Assembly (NCBI GenBank): GCA_030637455.1
Contig: DAOWGL010000094.1
Span: forward strand, 1-11,200
DNA length: 11,200 nucleotides
Direction: 5' to 3'
Source of the DNA: Candidatus Nitrosopumilus sp.
Lineage (GTDB): Archaea > Thermoproteota > Nitrososphaeria > Nitrososphaerales > Nitrosopumilaceae
The notes under the pieces are model-generated. The model was not told the origin of the DNA and ran no database searches. It saw only the letters and a list, made by a program, of their open reading frames with translations. Below, piece after piece: positions 5,679-11,180 of the stretch. The first letter of the stretch is position 1. Each line of letters begins with the position of its first letter. The position numbers and the translations under genes were made by a program.

Positions 5679-5771
5679 ATGGCCGAAGCTTCACTTTCAA
5701 AACTAGATGACAAAGGGGTTTTCACCATTGTAAAAGTTGAGAATGTTGAAAAAAAGTGGGAAAAGAAATGA
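5679..5771 (+). CDS. 30-aa microprotein, second gene of a tight operon
   Basis: ATG 5679 to TGA 5771 encodes MAEASLSKLDDKGVFTIVKV followed by a Lys/Glu-rich end. The beta-like middle and helical end look like a folded fragment rather than noise. It ends with an ATGA overlap into the next gene, the usual sign of translational coupling. I do not recognise the family. Confidence 0.5.
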   Translation: MAEASLSKLDDKGVFTIVKVENVEKKWEKK

Positions 5772-5980
5772 TTACTGAAATAAATATTGAAACTGAAGAA
5801 GAGTTTGATGGAATAAAGAACTTTTACACTTCAAGAAAGATGATTGTTGCAAAATTTTATGATAACGGAAAACCAACAATCTTATCTCAAGATATTCAAA
5901 GAGGGAAAAAATACCGAGTAAAAATCATTACTCAGAAATTTGGCAACGGTAAAGAAGACTACGATATTGCAAAATCTTAA
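5768..5980 (+). CDS. Small beta-rich protein, 70 aa
   Basis: The ATG at 5768 overlaps the previous stop as ATGA; an in-frame GTG at 5756 would add four residues. The product alternates charged and hydrophobic residues (MIVAKFYDNGKPTILSQDIQ, KYRVKIITQKFGNGK), suggesting a small beta-barrel or beta-sandwich such as an OB-like fold, which is only a guess. No zinc ligands are present. It is the last gene of the 5577-5980 unit. A 9-base direct repeat (TTCTAGTAC at 5981 and 6015) follows. Confidence 0.65.
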   Translation: MITEINIETEEEFDGIKNFYTSRKMIVAKFYDNGKPTILSQDIQRGKKYRVKIITQKFGNGKEDYDIAKS

Positions 5981-6063
5981 TTCTAGTACTATTTCTTAAA
6001 AAAACTCAACTCTTTTCTAGTACATAAAAAATATTATGATATGTTAAAGGGGGATTTTAAAAA

Positions 6064-6192
6064 ATGATGTTAGAGCATACCAAAGAATGCAAATACAGAA
6101 TGGATAATGACATGCCTCATACTAATTGTACATGTCAATGTCACAAAATCATTATGGCAGAATCTACAAAACTAGACTCAAGGACTTTTTGA
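6064..6192 (+). CDS. His/Cys-rich microprotein, 42 aa
   Basis: ATG 6064 encodes a peptide with H5, C9, H19, C22, C24, C26 and H27 (NCTCQCH is the core). Seven possible ligands in 23 residues suggest a small zinc or copper site. A run of Gs (6049-6053) before the start can serve as a Shine-Dalgarno site, and an AT-rich box (ATATTATGAT, 6031-6040) lies about 28 bases upstream. Its 3' end overlaps the convergent gene 6178-6402 by 15 bases. Confidence 0.6.
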   Translation: MMLEHTKECKYRMDNDMPHTNCTCQCHKIIMAESTKLDSRTF

Positions 6193-6402
6193 TTCAGGTT
6201 CAAAATTATCTATAATTTCAGTTACACTAGCAAGCAATATCTTTTTGATCTCCTCAGGACTCATTCCGGATTTGTGCATTAGTTTCATCTGATCCATTAT
6301 AGAAAAATTCACCCTGCCTTGAAGATAATCAACAATTCCAAATCCTTTCTTCGGGAATTCTGTCACAAACATTTCATGTTCTGAAGATTTATCATCACTC
6401 AT
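6178..6402 (-). CDS. Small helical protein of unknown function, 74 aa
   Basis: I do not recognise this protein. It starts with an acidic Ser-rich stretch and has a central VDYLQGRVNFSIMDQMKLMH segment. The helical stretch MSPEEIKKILLASVTEIIDNF follows, and a short disordered tail ends it. There are no Cys and no membrane span. The start is ATG at 6400-6402, with a TTATAA box (6425-6430) 26 bases upstream on the minus strand. The 3' end overlaps the plus-strand His/Cys microprotein, so the two mRNAs are antisense to each other there. Confidence 0.72.
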   Translation of the reverse strand: MSDDKSSEHEMFVTEFPKKGFGIVDYLQGRVNFSIMDQMKLMHKSGMSPEEIKKILLASVTEIIDNFEPESKSP

Positions 6403-6478
6403 AGAATTAATTTAGAAAAACTAGTTATAAAATTTACAATTAATCAATAAACAAACAGAAAGTAGTGGAGAGTTATTT

Positions 6479-6595
6479 TTACGTAAAGTCCATTACTTCG
6501 CCTTTTTCAATTCTCTCTCTAAATTTCTCTTTGAATTCTTCTCGGTATTTTTCCTGAAGGACCCTTTTTTCACGTTGTTCTATCTTCTTTGACAT
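6479..6595 (-). CDS. Highly charged helical microprotein, 38 aa
   Basis: ATG at 6593-6595 begins a Lys/Arg/Glu-rich single helix (MSKKIEQREKRVLQEKYREE and onward) ending GEVMDFT. The TATA-like AATAAATTAAATGA (about 6612-6625, minus strand) is centred about 24 bases upstream. A long amphipathic helix of this type usually binds nucleic acid or a protein partner, but nothing in the sequence shows which. It shares an intergenic region, with an inverted repeat, with the divergent coiled-coil gene at 6736. Confidence 0.5.
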   Translation of the reverse strand: MSKKIEQREKRVLQEKYREEFKEKFRERIEKGEVMDFT

Positions 6596-6650
6596 AGTCA
6601 GTTATGACGATCATTTAATTTATTCTAGCTTGTAAGAGTTCTAAAAATCT

Positions 6651-6676
6651 GTTTGAAATATTTGAAATTTTCAAAC
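6651..6676. repeat. TTTGAAAT direct repeat plus inverted copy
   Basis: GTTTGAAA (6651-6658) pairs perfectly with TTTCAAAC (6669-6676). Between them TTTGAAAT is repeated with a 9-base period (6652 and 6661). The element lies in the divergent intergenic region, about 56 bases from the 6595 start and 60 from the 6736 start. It could be an operator serving both genes. Confidence 0.45.
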
Positions 6677-6707
6677 AATCCAAAGAAAAGAAAAATCGCT
6701 GAAATTC

Positions 6708-6715
6708 TTAAATTT
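6708..6715 (+). promoter_or_regulatory. TATA box for the gene at 6736
   Basis: CTTAAATT is centred 25 bases before the GTG at 6736 and supports that non-ATG start. Confidence 0.5.
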
Positions 6716-6735
6716 GTAACTCACATATAGAAGAG

Positions 6736-6933
6736 GTGGCAACCAGAGAGGATCTCAGAAAGGACATAATCAAAGTAACTGAAGAACAGCAAAAATTAAT
6801 GGGGTTAAGAAAACAATTCCTTGGCTCTAAAAATAATGAGGATCAAATGAATGCATTTAAAATTACTACACAGATTATGAAATATGAAGATTTTATTCGA
6901 GACACTGAAAAACAGCTTAGAACAATGGATTAA
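6736..6933 (+). CDS. Small coiled-coil protein, 65 aa
   Basis: The GTG start at 6736 is supported by a CTTAAATT box 25 bases upstream and by a natural N-terminus (MATREDLRKDI). The protein looks like a two-helix coiled-coil hairpin: helix one about residues 4-27, a Gly/Asn-rich turn (GSKNNED), helix two about residues 37-63. It contains no Cys. The layout resembles the prefoldin-like or small spacer proteins common in archaea, but I cannot assign a family. It ends 44 bases before the next gene. Confidence 0.68.
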   Translation: MATREDLRKDIIKVTEEQQKLMGLRKQFLGSKNNEDQMNAFKITTQIMKYEDFIRDTEKQLRTMD

Positions 6934-6977
6934 TCATCACTGCAAATATTCATTAGACCATATGGAAAGCAAACTTC

Positions 6978-7328
6978 ATGACAGAATTTGTCCATAAACC
7001 ATATGACAAAATCTACGTTAGAGACATGATAAAGCTAAATCTTGACGATCTAATTGGCATGATGTCATCATTAGATGCTGCAAATGCATACTGGGTTGAC
7101 GGGGTTTTATTTGCAAGTTTTGCAATGACTGAATCTGAAGAATTGGCAAAAAAAGAGATGCAAAATGAAATGTTTCTAGATAAGATTATTTTTGCAGTTT
7201 ATGAGAATTACACAAAAACAGTAAAGTCCTCAACTAATTTAGAAATTGGAGTACTAAACATGCAAAAAAGTAAACTCTACAAGGATTTGATTGCATGGCT
7301 TAAAACCCAAGCAATTTGGAATGAATAA
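6978..7328 (+). CDS. Soluble protein of unknown function, 116 aa
   Basis: I do not recognise this protein. It is alpha/beta with a hydrophobic core segment (AYWVDGVLFASFAMTESEEL), several helices, and a Trp-rich C-terminus (LIAWLKTQAIWNE). No signal peptide, membrane span or metal motif is clear. The start is ATG 6978, and the AT-rich AAATATTCAT (6944-6953) is the best promoter candidate. It may also be read through from 6736-6933. Its stop lies five bases from the end of the convergent rhodanese gene. Confidence 0.7.
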   Translation: MTEFVHKPYDKIYVRDMIKLNLDDLIGMMSSLDAANAYWVDGVLFASFAMTESEELAKKEMQNEMFLDKIIFAVYENYTKTVKSSTNLEIGVLNMQKSKLYKDLIAWLKTQAIWNE

Positions 7329-7333
7329 AAAAA

Positions 7334-7630
7334 TTAAGATTGATTCCATGAAAGATAACCACCTTCCAAAGTAACTGCATTGAATCCCTCTTTTGCTAGT
7401 TCATCAGCTGCAATGTTTCCCCTATAGCCGGTTCCACAATAAGTACAGATTTTCTTATCTCTAAGGTCTTCAATCTGTTTTTTCTTTGCATTTCTAATGC
7501 TCAATCCCAAAGGCATATGAACAGAGTCTTCAATTTTTCCACTCTCTAGTTCATCAGATTCTCGGACATCAATGATTACGAAATCATTTTTTTGTGACAT
7601 TAGTTCTTTTGCAGTAATTTTATCTGCCAT
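7334..7630 (-). CDS. Single-domain rhodanese-like sulfurtransferase, 98 aa
   Basis: Rhodaneses carry sulfane sulfur on an active-site Cys and transfer it to acceptors such as cyanide or thiols. The features here are the IIDVRE strand and turn (D21, R23), the HMPLG loop (residues 38-42) and the catalytic loop C65-G-T-G-Y-R70, whose Cys and Arg match the expected CxxGxR active-site loop. The C-terminal LEGGYLSWNQ is the usual rhodanese end. A second Cys, C62, lies three residues before the catalytic one and could make a disulfide or persulfide relay. Length matches single-domain GlpE-like rhodaneses. The protein is cytoplasmic. A TAATTTATTT box (7651-7660) lies 25 bases before its ATG on the minus strand, so it has its own promoter. 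The physiological sulfur acceptor is unknown. Confidence 0.9.
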   Translation of the reverse strand: MADKITAKELMSQKNDFVIIDVRESDELESGKIEDSVHMPLGLSIRNAKKKQIEDLRDKKICTYCGTGYRGNIAADELAKEGFNAVTLEGGYLSWNQS

Positions 7631-7669
7631 GAATGATATTGTTTATCGTGTAATTTATTTCTGTGTTAT

Positions 7670-7840
7670 CTAGTTTGTAACAGTATTTTCAATACTAGTC
7701 ATTATACATTTAAAGTGAATTTGTTCTACAGTTTCATAACCACACTGATGGCAATAGAACTGGTTTTCTTTGTTACAAATGTCACATTTTTTGTTAACTT
7801 CCAATTCGTGACCACATCGTCTGCATGAATCTTGTTTCAT
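7670..7840 (-). CDS. Three-CxxC zinc protein, 56 aa
   Basis: ATG at 7838-7840 starts a protein with three knuckles: C6-x2-C9, C19-x2-C22 and C30-x2-C33, plus C45. Two of the knuckles are followed by Gly (CRRCGHEL, CHQCGYE), as in double zinc-ribbon proteins. Two zincs could be bound if C45 or a His joins. The TATA box GTTTAAAT is 26 bases upstream on the minus strand. A phased CTAATTAG repeat lies behind that box. It lies 39 bases upstream of the rhodanese gene on the same strand and could in part be co-transcribed with it. The function is unknown. Confidence 0.72.
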   Translation of the reverse strand: MKQDSCRRCGHELEVNKKCDICNKENQFYCHQCGYETVEQIHFKCIMTSIENTVTN

Positions 7841-7861
7841 AGAATAGGATACACATTGATG

Positions 7862-7871
7862 GATTTAAACA
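7862..7871 (-). promoter_or_regulatory. TATA box for the three-CxxC gene
   Basis: GATTTAAACA on the plus strand reads TGTTTAAATC on the minus strand. It is centred 26 bases before the ATG at 7840. Confidence 0.55.
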
Positions 7872-7890
7872 CTAGGGAAATTAGAGTCTC

Positions 7891-7926
7891 CTAATTAGCT
7901 TCATCTAATTAGTTGTAACTAATTTT
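7891..7926. repeat. CTAATTAG repeats phased at 14 bases
   Basis: CTAATTAG occurs at 7891-7898 and 7905-7912, and the related CTAATTTT starts at 7919. All three begin exactly 14 bases apart. CTAATTAG is its own reverse complement, so each copy could bind a dimer. The array lies just upstream of the TATA box of the 7670-7840 gene and just past the end of the 7940-8053 gene, a good position for a regulator site. Confidence 0.5.
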
Positions 7927-7939
7927 AGTTTTAAAAGAA

Positions 7940-8053
7940 TTAATTTTTGAGAACCAAATTTTCTAAAGATAATCCATAGTAGGAATTATCTCCTGAATTA
8001 ATTTTCCCAAGTAATTCTTTTTTTAACGTTTGAATTTCTTTCTCAGTCATCAT
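7940..8053 (-). CDS. Small helical protein, 36-37 aa
   Basis: Two ATGs in frame (8051-8053 and 8048-8050) begin a peptide MTEKEIQTLKKELLGKINSG followed by DNSYYGLSLENLVLKN. It is a Lys/Glu-rich helix and then a Tyr/Leu segment. It reads leftward into the region with phased CTAATTAG repeats. On the minus strand, GATTATCTC (around 8075-8083) lies about 26 bases before the first ATG. I do not recognise the family; the confident reading frame and promoter position are the main support. Confidence 0.5.
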   Translation of the reverse strand: MMTEKEIQTLKKELLGKINSGDNSYYGLSLENLVLKN

Positions 8054-8072
8054 AGAATAATGTAGGATGTTC

Positions 8073-8092
8073 AAAGAGATAATCTTCTCTTT
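8073..8092. repeat. AAAGAGA/TCTCTTT inverted repeat
   Basis: AAAGAGA (8073-8079) and TCTCTTT (8086-8092) form a perfect 7-bp inverted repeat with a six-base centre. It overlaps the probable TATA region of the minus-strand gene ending at 8053, so a protein bound here would block that promoter. Confidence 0.4.
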
Positions 8093-8164
8093 TCAAATTA
8101 CATAAACCAATAGCTAACAACATATTCATTTTTTAAATTCCAAAAATGGAAAATAATCAATAGG

Positions 8165-8174
8165 CTTAAGTTTA
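8165..8174 (+). promoter_or_regulatory. CTTAAGTTTA promoter box for the gene at 8197
   Basis: CTTAAGTTTA is centred 27-28 bases before ATG 8197 and belongs to the CTTAAGTT group shared with 5265, 5577 and 8690. Confidence 0.5.
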
Positions 8175-8196
8175 GAGATCGCTCAAGAATTAGTCA

Positions 8197-8454
8197 ATGG
8201 ATGAGCCAATCGTAGAGGTATCAAAGGAATTGATAGCAGCAAATTACGAGATTGATGAAGTTACCAAACAATGGACAGTTCTGAAACATGAGTACAGAAG
8301 TACAAAAGATCCCAACATCAGGGCAGAAATTAAAGAAAAATGGGATCAATTGCAAAAAAAGATGAAACAGTTGGAAATGAACCGTCGAAAGATCATAGAA
8401 AGAAAAGAAGAGATTGAATTTAATAGTAGATGGAAAGGCTGGAAAAAAAGTTAG
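8197..8454 (+). CDS. Coiled-coil protein, 85 aa
   Basis: Most of the protein is predicted helix with heptad-like spacing (residues about 6-33 and 40-73), split by a short turn (STKDPNIRAE), and ends in a basic Trp-rich tail (SRWKGWKKS). The design resembles the coiled-coil hairpin at 6736-6933 but I see no convincing residue-level alignment. There are no Cys. The start ATG 8197 has a CTTAAGTT box upstream, giving a leaderless mRNA. The basic tail may contact nucleic acid, which is inference. Confidence 0.7.
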   Translation: MDEPIVEVSKELIAANYEIDEVTKQWTVLKHEYRSTKDPNIRAEIKEKWDQLQKKMKQLEMNRRKIIERKEEIEFNSRWKGWKKS

Positions 8455-8522
8455 GATAGAATCAAAATATCATACCTGAAAATTAAGACCTGTCTAACAT
8501 GTAACAAATTAAAGTACACAGC

Positions 8523-8642
8523 ATGTATAACGGCTCTGAAAAAGAATTAAAAAATCAAGAAGAGGTAGGAGATGAATCCCACCAACTAGAACTTCAAGAA
8601 TCACATATTGAAGACGAAAAGTACGACGAAGTAGAAGAATAG
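8523..8642 (+). CDS. Acidic microprotein, 39 aa, paralogue of 10538-10732
   Basis: ATG 8523 to TAG 8642 encodes 15 Asp/Glu and only three Lys in 39 residues, with one central His. From S5 to the C-terminus it aligns without a gap to residues 30-64 of the minus-strand protein at 10538-10732: 15 of 35 positions are identical, and both end at the same column (common pattern SE..., QEE, H.L.L.E, DEKY.E). That pairing is the main reason to believe this small gene. No clear TATA box is at the normal distance; ATTAAGACC at 8482-8490 would give a short leader. A role as an acidic DNA mimic or inhibitor is speculation. Confidence 0.6.
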   Translation: MYNGSEKELKNQEEVGDESHQLELQESHIEDEKYDEVEE

Positions 8643-8657
8643 AATCCAAACTCCAAT

Positions 8658-8670
8658 ACGCTTAAGTTCA
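8658..8670 (+). promoter_or_regulatory. ACGCTTAAGTTCA promoter core for the gene at 8690
   Basis: CTTAAG is centred 26-27 bases before the TTG at 8690, which supports that start. The 13-base string is identical to the one at 5545-5557. Confidence 0.6.
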
Positions 8671-8689
8671 CAGAAATTTTAAAAAATTA

Positions 8690-9367
8690 TTGGCTCTTGA
8701 TCCAAACTATAAAGCAACTTTCATGATTCTAAAAGACATAGAATCACGTGGACTAGTGCAGTTTAACAAAGAATATCTTGATGAAGAATTTTTCAAGAAT
8801 TTCATAAAATTTAGAAAGTCATTTTCACATTCAATGGCCGAACTAGTTAGTAAATTAGATACATTTGAGACAAAAAATGAAGAGTTGACAAATTTTATCA
8901 TTTATTCAGAGTTATCATACATCAATTCTCATCTTGATGCAATAAAGAAATTTTTGAAAATTATAATCAATCCAATAAAACTAGATGAGGGTTTTGGTAA
9001 AGATACCACATTAGAGCAAATGGTAGAACGGATTTGTAAAAAAATGAACTATGGTGATAGATTACAAAATTCAATCAGAGGGTTATTTTTGCTAAATTTT
9101 AGAGAAGCAACAGCGCAGCAGCAATTTGTAATTGAAAAAACAGGTAATTTGATAATTAATCATAAAAATGAAAACAAAATGCAGTTAAACATCAAAGATT
9201 TAGCAGACAATTCATCGCAAGCAATGGAGATACTAGCTGCCATGTTTGATTGGTCAAATAATAAAACACAAGAACCTGAGAAAAACTCAGATGGTCTTGA
9301 TGATTTAGTCAGTGATTTGACAAAACAGGTACAGGAATTAGATAAGAAATTGGATAATCTTTCTTGA
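8690..9367 (+). CDS. Helical protein of unknown function with C-terminal coiled coil, 225 aa
   Basis: The start is TTG at 8690, fixed by the CTTAAG promoter core 26-27 bases upstream. The protein looks all-alpha: helices about residues 6-20, 27-60, 62-92, 106-148 and 165-188. A linker follows (about 189-200, NKTQEPEKNSDG), then a Leu-rich coiled coil at 203-225 (LVSDLTKQVQELDKKLDNLS), which suggests oligomerisation. No membrane span or metal motif is present. The fold is reminiscent of HEPN-like helical bundles, but I cannot support that assignment. It converges on the nuclease gene with a single base between the two stop codons, so their transcripts probably overlap. Confidence 0.75.
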   Translation: MALDPNYKATFMILKDIESRGLVQFNKEYLDEEFFKNFIKFRKSFSHSMAELVSKLDTFETKNEELTNFIIYSELSYINSHLDAIKKFLKIIINPIKLDEGFGKDTTLEQMVERICKKMNYGDRLQNSIRGLFLLNFREATAQQQFVIEKTGNLIINHKNENKMQLNIKDLADNSSQAMEILAAMFDWSNNKTQEPEKNSDGLDDLVSDLTKQVQELDKKLDNLS

Positions 9368-9368
9368 T

Positions 9369-10034
9369 TTATTGTAAATTATTCAAATAGTATTTCTCTA
9401 CTCGTTCCATCATAGGCTGTACATAATCATCACATGTTTTGATAAATTCTTGCCTAGTGTTTTTTTCACTACTAACTAGGATTACCACCTGGTTGATTTT
9501 CTGACCAGTTACTTCCTCAAACATATGTGCATAGCACGTAGTTTGCAAATAATATTCATACATGTATTCATCAATCTGAGGCTTGCGCTTTGTTTTGTAA
9601 TCAATAATGGATAATTCTCCATCATATTCTGCAATCAAGTCACTGGTTCCTGCAACCTGTAATTTGTCGGAATACATTCTCTGCTCGATGGATGTAACAT
9701 CAGAAATATTATCAAGAAAAGGTTTCAAATTATTAAAATGGGCAACAGGTAACAAATCAAATTCTTCCATTGCAAGGCTATGACTAAGATAATCCTCTAT
9801 GATTTTGTGGGATTGAGTACCAATGTCCTGGGCTTGTTTTGTAATGTATTCGTGGGCTGGCTCATTTTCTTTCCAGGTTTTTAATCCATTTTTCTTGTGT
9901 TCAGGGGCAGTTGCTGAAAGAATAGTGCTGATTGAAGGGTAAATTTTGTCAAATTTAGTTTGATACCAATGTCCATCTTCCCTATCCAAAAGTACGGGCT
10001 CCCTAACCTTTAGCATCTGTGTAAAACTTGTCAC
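9369..10034 (-). CDS. PD-(D/E)XK exonuclease, MGME1-like, 221 aa
   Basis: The N-terminal YPSISTILSATAP (residues 32-44) followed by W54 matches the region before the nuclease core in MGME1-like and phage-type PD-(D/E)XK exonucleases. G72 and H76 lie in the IGTQSHKIIEDYL helix. E117 is in the next strand. The core is G129-T-S-D132, then I-I-D145-Y-K147-T, and Q164-x3-Y168 follows in the motif IV helix. The catalytic D132, D145 and K147 are all present. The enzyme should cut DNA, probably single strands or ends, with divalent metal. The length fits a standalone nuclease without a helicase domain. The start is GTG at 10032-10034; an in-frame ATG at 10014-10016 would remove six residues. It follows the gene at 10075 in the same direction after 40 bases. 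Confidence 0.85.
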   Translation of the reverse strand: MTSFTQMLKVREPVLLDREDGHWYQTKFDKIYPSISTILSATAPEHKKNGLKTWKENEPAHEYITKQAQDIGTQSHKIIEDYLSHSLAMEEFDLLPVAHFNNLKPFLDNISDVTSIEQRMYSDKLQVAGTSDLIAEYDGELSIIDYKTKRKPQIDEYMYEYYLQTTCYAHMFEEVTGQKINQVVILVSSEKNTRQEFIKTCDDYVQPMMERVEKYYLNNLQ

Positions 10035-10074
10035 TGGAAATTTTTGATACTAGTAGTTATTGAATGATTTGATG

Positions 10075-10482
10075 TTAGATCATTTTTTTAAATTTTTCAA
10101 ACTCAGATCTTGTTTTTACAAATTGATCCGTGTTAATTTTTCTTAGTGAAAAAAGGTTCTCCATTGAATCATTGATGATGTGAATCGTTTCATCAAAAAT
10201 TACTGTATCAATAAACTCTTCATCAGGATACACGGCATACTCAAAAGATTCAGTATCAGTTTGTATCTTTAACTTGAAGCCCATAAGCAATCCCAAATCA
10301 TCATGTTTATTCAAAAAACCAATCAAGCTTGCCTTCAATGAGGGATCGTTAGGTAGTGAGGCATACCTAGAATCATTTTGATTGTCAATTATACATGCAA
10401 CAGGGTTTCCCTTTGTGTGCAATACCTTGGAGTTGTGCGTTAGAACAAATTCATCAGGTTCGGGCATCTTATCTAAAGGCAT
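10075..10482 (-). CDS. Protein of unknown function, 135 aa
   Basis: I do not recognise this protein. It is soluble and mixed alpha/beta, with strands around FVLTHN, GNPVACIID and MGFKLKIQTDTESFEYAVYP, and a charged helical C-terminus (SEFEKFKKMI). One Cys (C30) and no metal motif. The start ATG at 10482 has an AT-rich ATTTATTTAATG box (minus strand, centred about 10508) 26 bases upstream. Its stop is 40 bases before the nuclease start on the same strand, so the two may be transcribed together and act in one process. Confidence 0.72.
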   Translation of the reverse strand: MPLDKMPEPDEFVLTHNSKVLHTKGNPVACIIDNQNDSRYASLPNDPSLKASLIGFLNKHDDLGLLMGFKLKIQTDTESFEYAVYPDEEFIDTVIFDETIHIINDSMENLFSLRKINTDQFVKTRSEFEKFKKMI

Positions 10483-10537
10483 AATCAGAATATAGATAAT
10501 TTCATTAAATAAATTGGCTAGAATTTACAATTAAAAT

Positions 10538-10732
10538 TTAATCTTTAGATTCTTCATATTTTTCATCAGATTCATAATTTTCTTTAAGATCAAGCTCATG
10601 TTGTTCCTCTTTCATTTCTTCTTGCTCAGATGCCATGTTTTCAGAATTTTTCACATTACTTTCAGGCTCGTTTGCCTTGTCTCTAACCTTTTTCATGATG
10701 CAAAATTTACTCAAGGTCTTTTTCCATCCCAT
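10538..10732 (-). CDS. Basic-headed acidic-tailed protein, 64 aa, paralogue of 8523-8642
   Basis: The ATG at 10730-10732 is chosen because a TATA box (TATAAG, 10756-10761, minus strand) lies 26 bases upstream; an in-frame TTG at 10747 would add five residues. Residues 1-20 are basic (MGWKKTLSKF, KKVRDK). Residues 30-64 are strongly acidic, with 15 Asp/Glu, and align gap-free to the 39-aa protein at 8523-8642. The basic head is absent from the paralogue. It reads toward the 10482 gene start, 55 bases away. Nothing in the sequence identifies its partner. Confidence 0.65.
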   Translation of the reverse strand: MGWKKTLSKFCIMKKVRDKANEPESNVKNSENMASEQEEMKEEQHELDLKENYESDEKYEESKD

Positions 10733-10812
10733 AATTATTGTACGCAAAACTTGGTCTTATAGGTTTAGGTTTTTATTAATTTACTCGAGATTAAACTGAG
10801 AAGATTATTCCT

Positions 10813-11082
10813 CTAAGTAGGATTCAGGATACTTTCTATTAGTTCAATAACTTTTTTTGAAACATTAGAAGAATCGGATGGAATTTCAAGTTTTTTTGAT
10901 TTAAAATATGTGATTGATAGTTTAGAATTTGTTGAGAGAATGTCGAAAGTTTCAATTACAGATCGATTATCACTTAGACAAGGAATAGTTTTGAATGATT
11001 TTTTCAACCCTCTTTTGATTTTTACATAATCCTTTACATTCACATTTTCGAAACGGATCATTTTATTTTTCAGACACTCCAC
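10813..11082 (-). CDS. Small protein of unknown function, 82-89 aa
   Basis: The frame opens with GTG at 11080-11082; an ATG seven codons later (11059-11061, MIRFENVNVKDYVKIK) is the better-looking start by codon and by context, giving 82 residues. A TATA-like ATTATA lies about 35 bases upstream of the GTG. The product is Lys-rich and soluble, with strands in FETFDIL-like and LSITYF-like segments and a helical C-terminus (KKVIELIESIL). I do not recognise the family. Confidence 0.6.
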   Translation of the reverse strand: MECLKNKMIRFENVNVKDYVKIKRGLKKSFKTIPCLSDNRSVIETFDILSTNSKLSITYFKSKKLEIPSDSSNVSKKVIELIESILNPT

Positions 11083-11170
11083 ATTGAATGGAATAGCAAA
11101 AAATCATTCTGTGTTATTATACCTCATCTATACTATAAACGGTGTATTGTATCATAAATAACGGAAAAGG

Positions 11171-11180
11171 ATACTAGTAT
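11171..11180. repeat. ATACTAGTAT palindrome at window end
   Basis: A perfect 10-base palindrome lies at the right end of the window, upstream of the minus-strand gene. No gene lies between 11083 and 11200 that I can support; the rest of that stretch is AT-rich and presumably carries the promoter of 10813-11082. Confidence 0.3.

Noticed and set aside
8690..9367. Possible HEPN RNase in the helical 225-aa protein, because R42-x4-H47 fits an Rx4-6H pattern
   Set aside because: One such match is expected by chance, its position near the N-terminus is unusual, and no other HEPN signature is visible.
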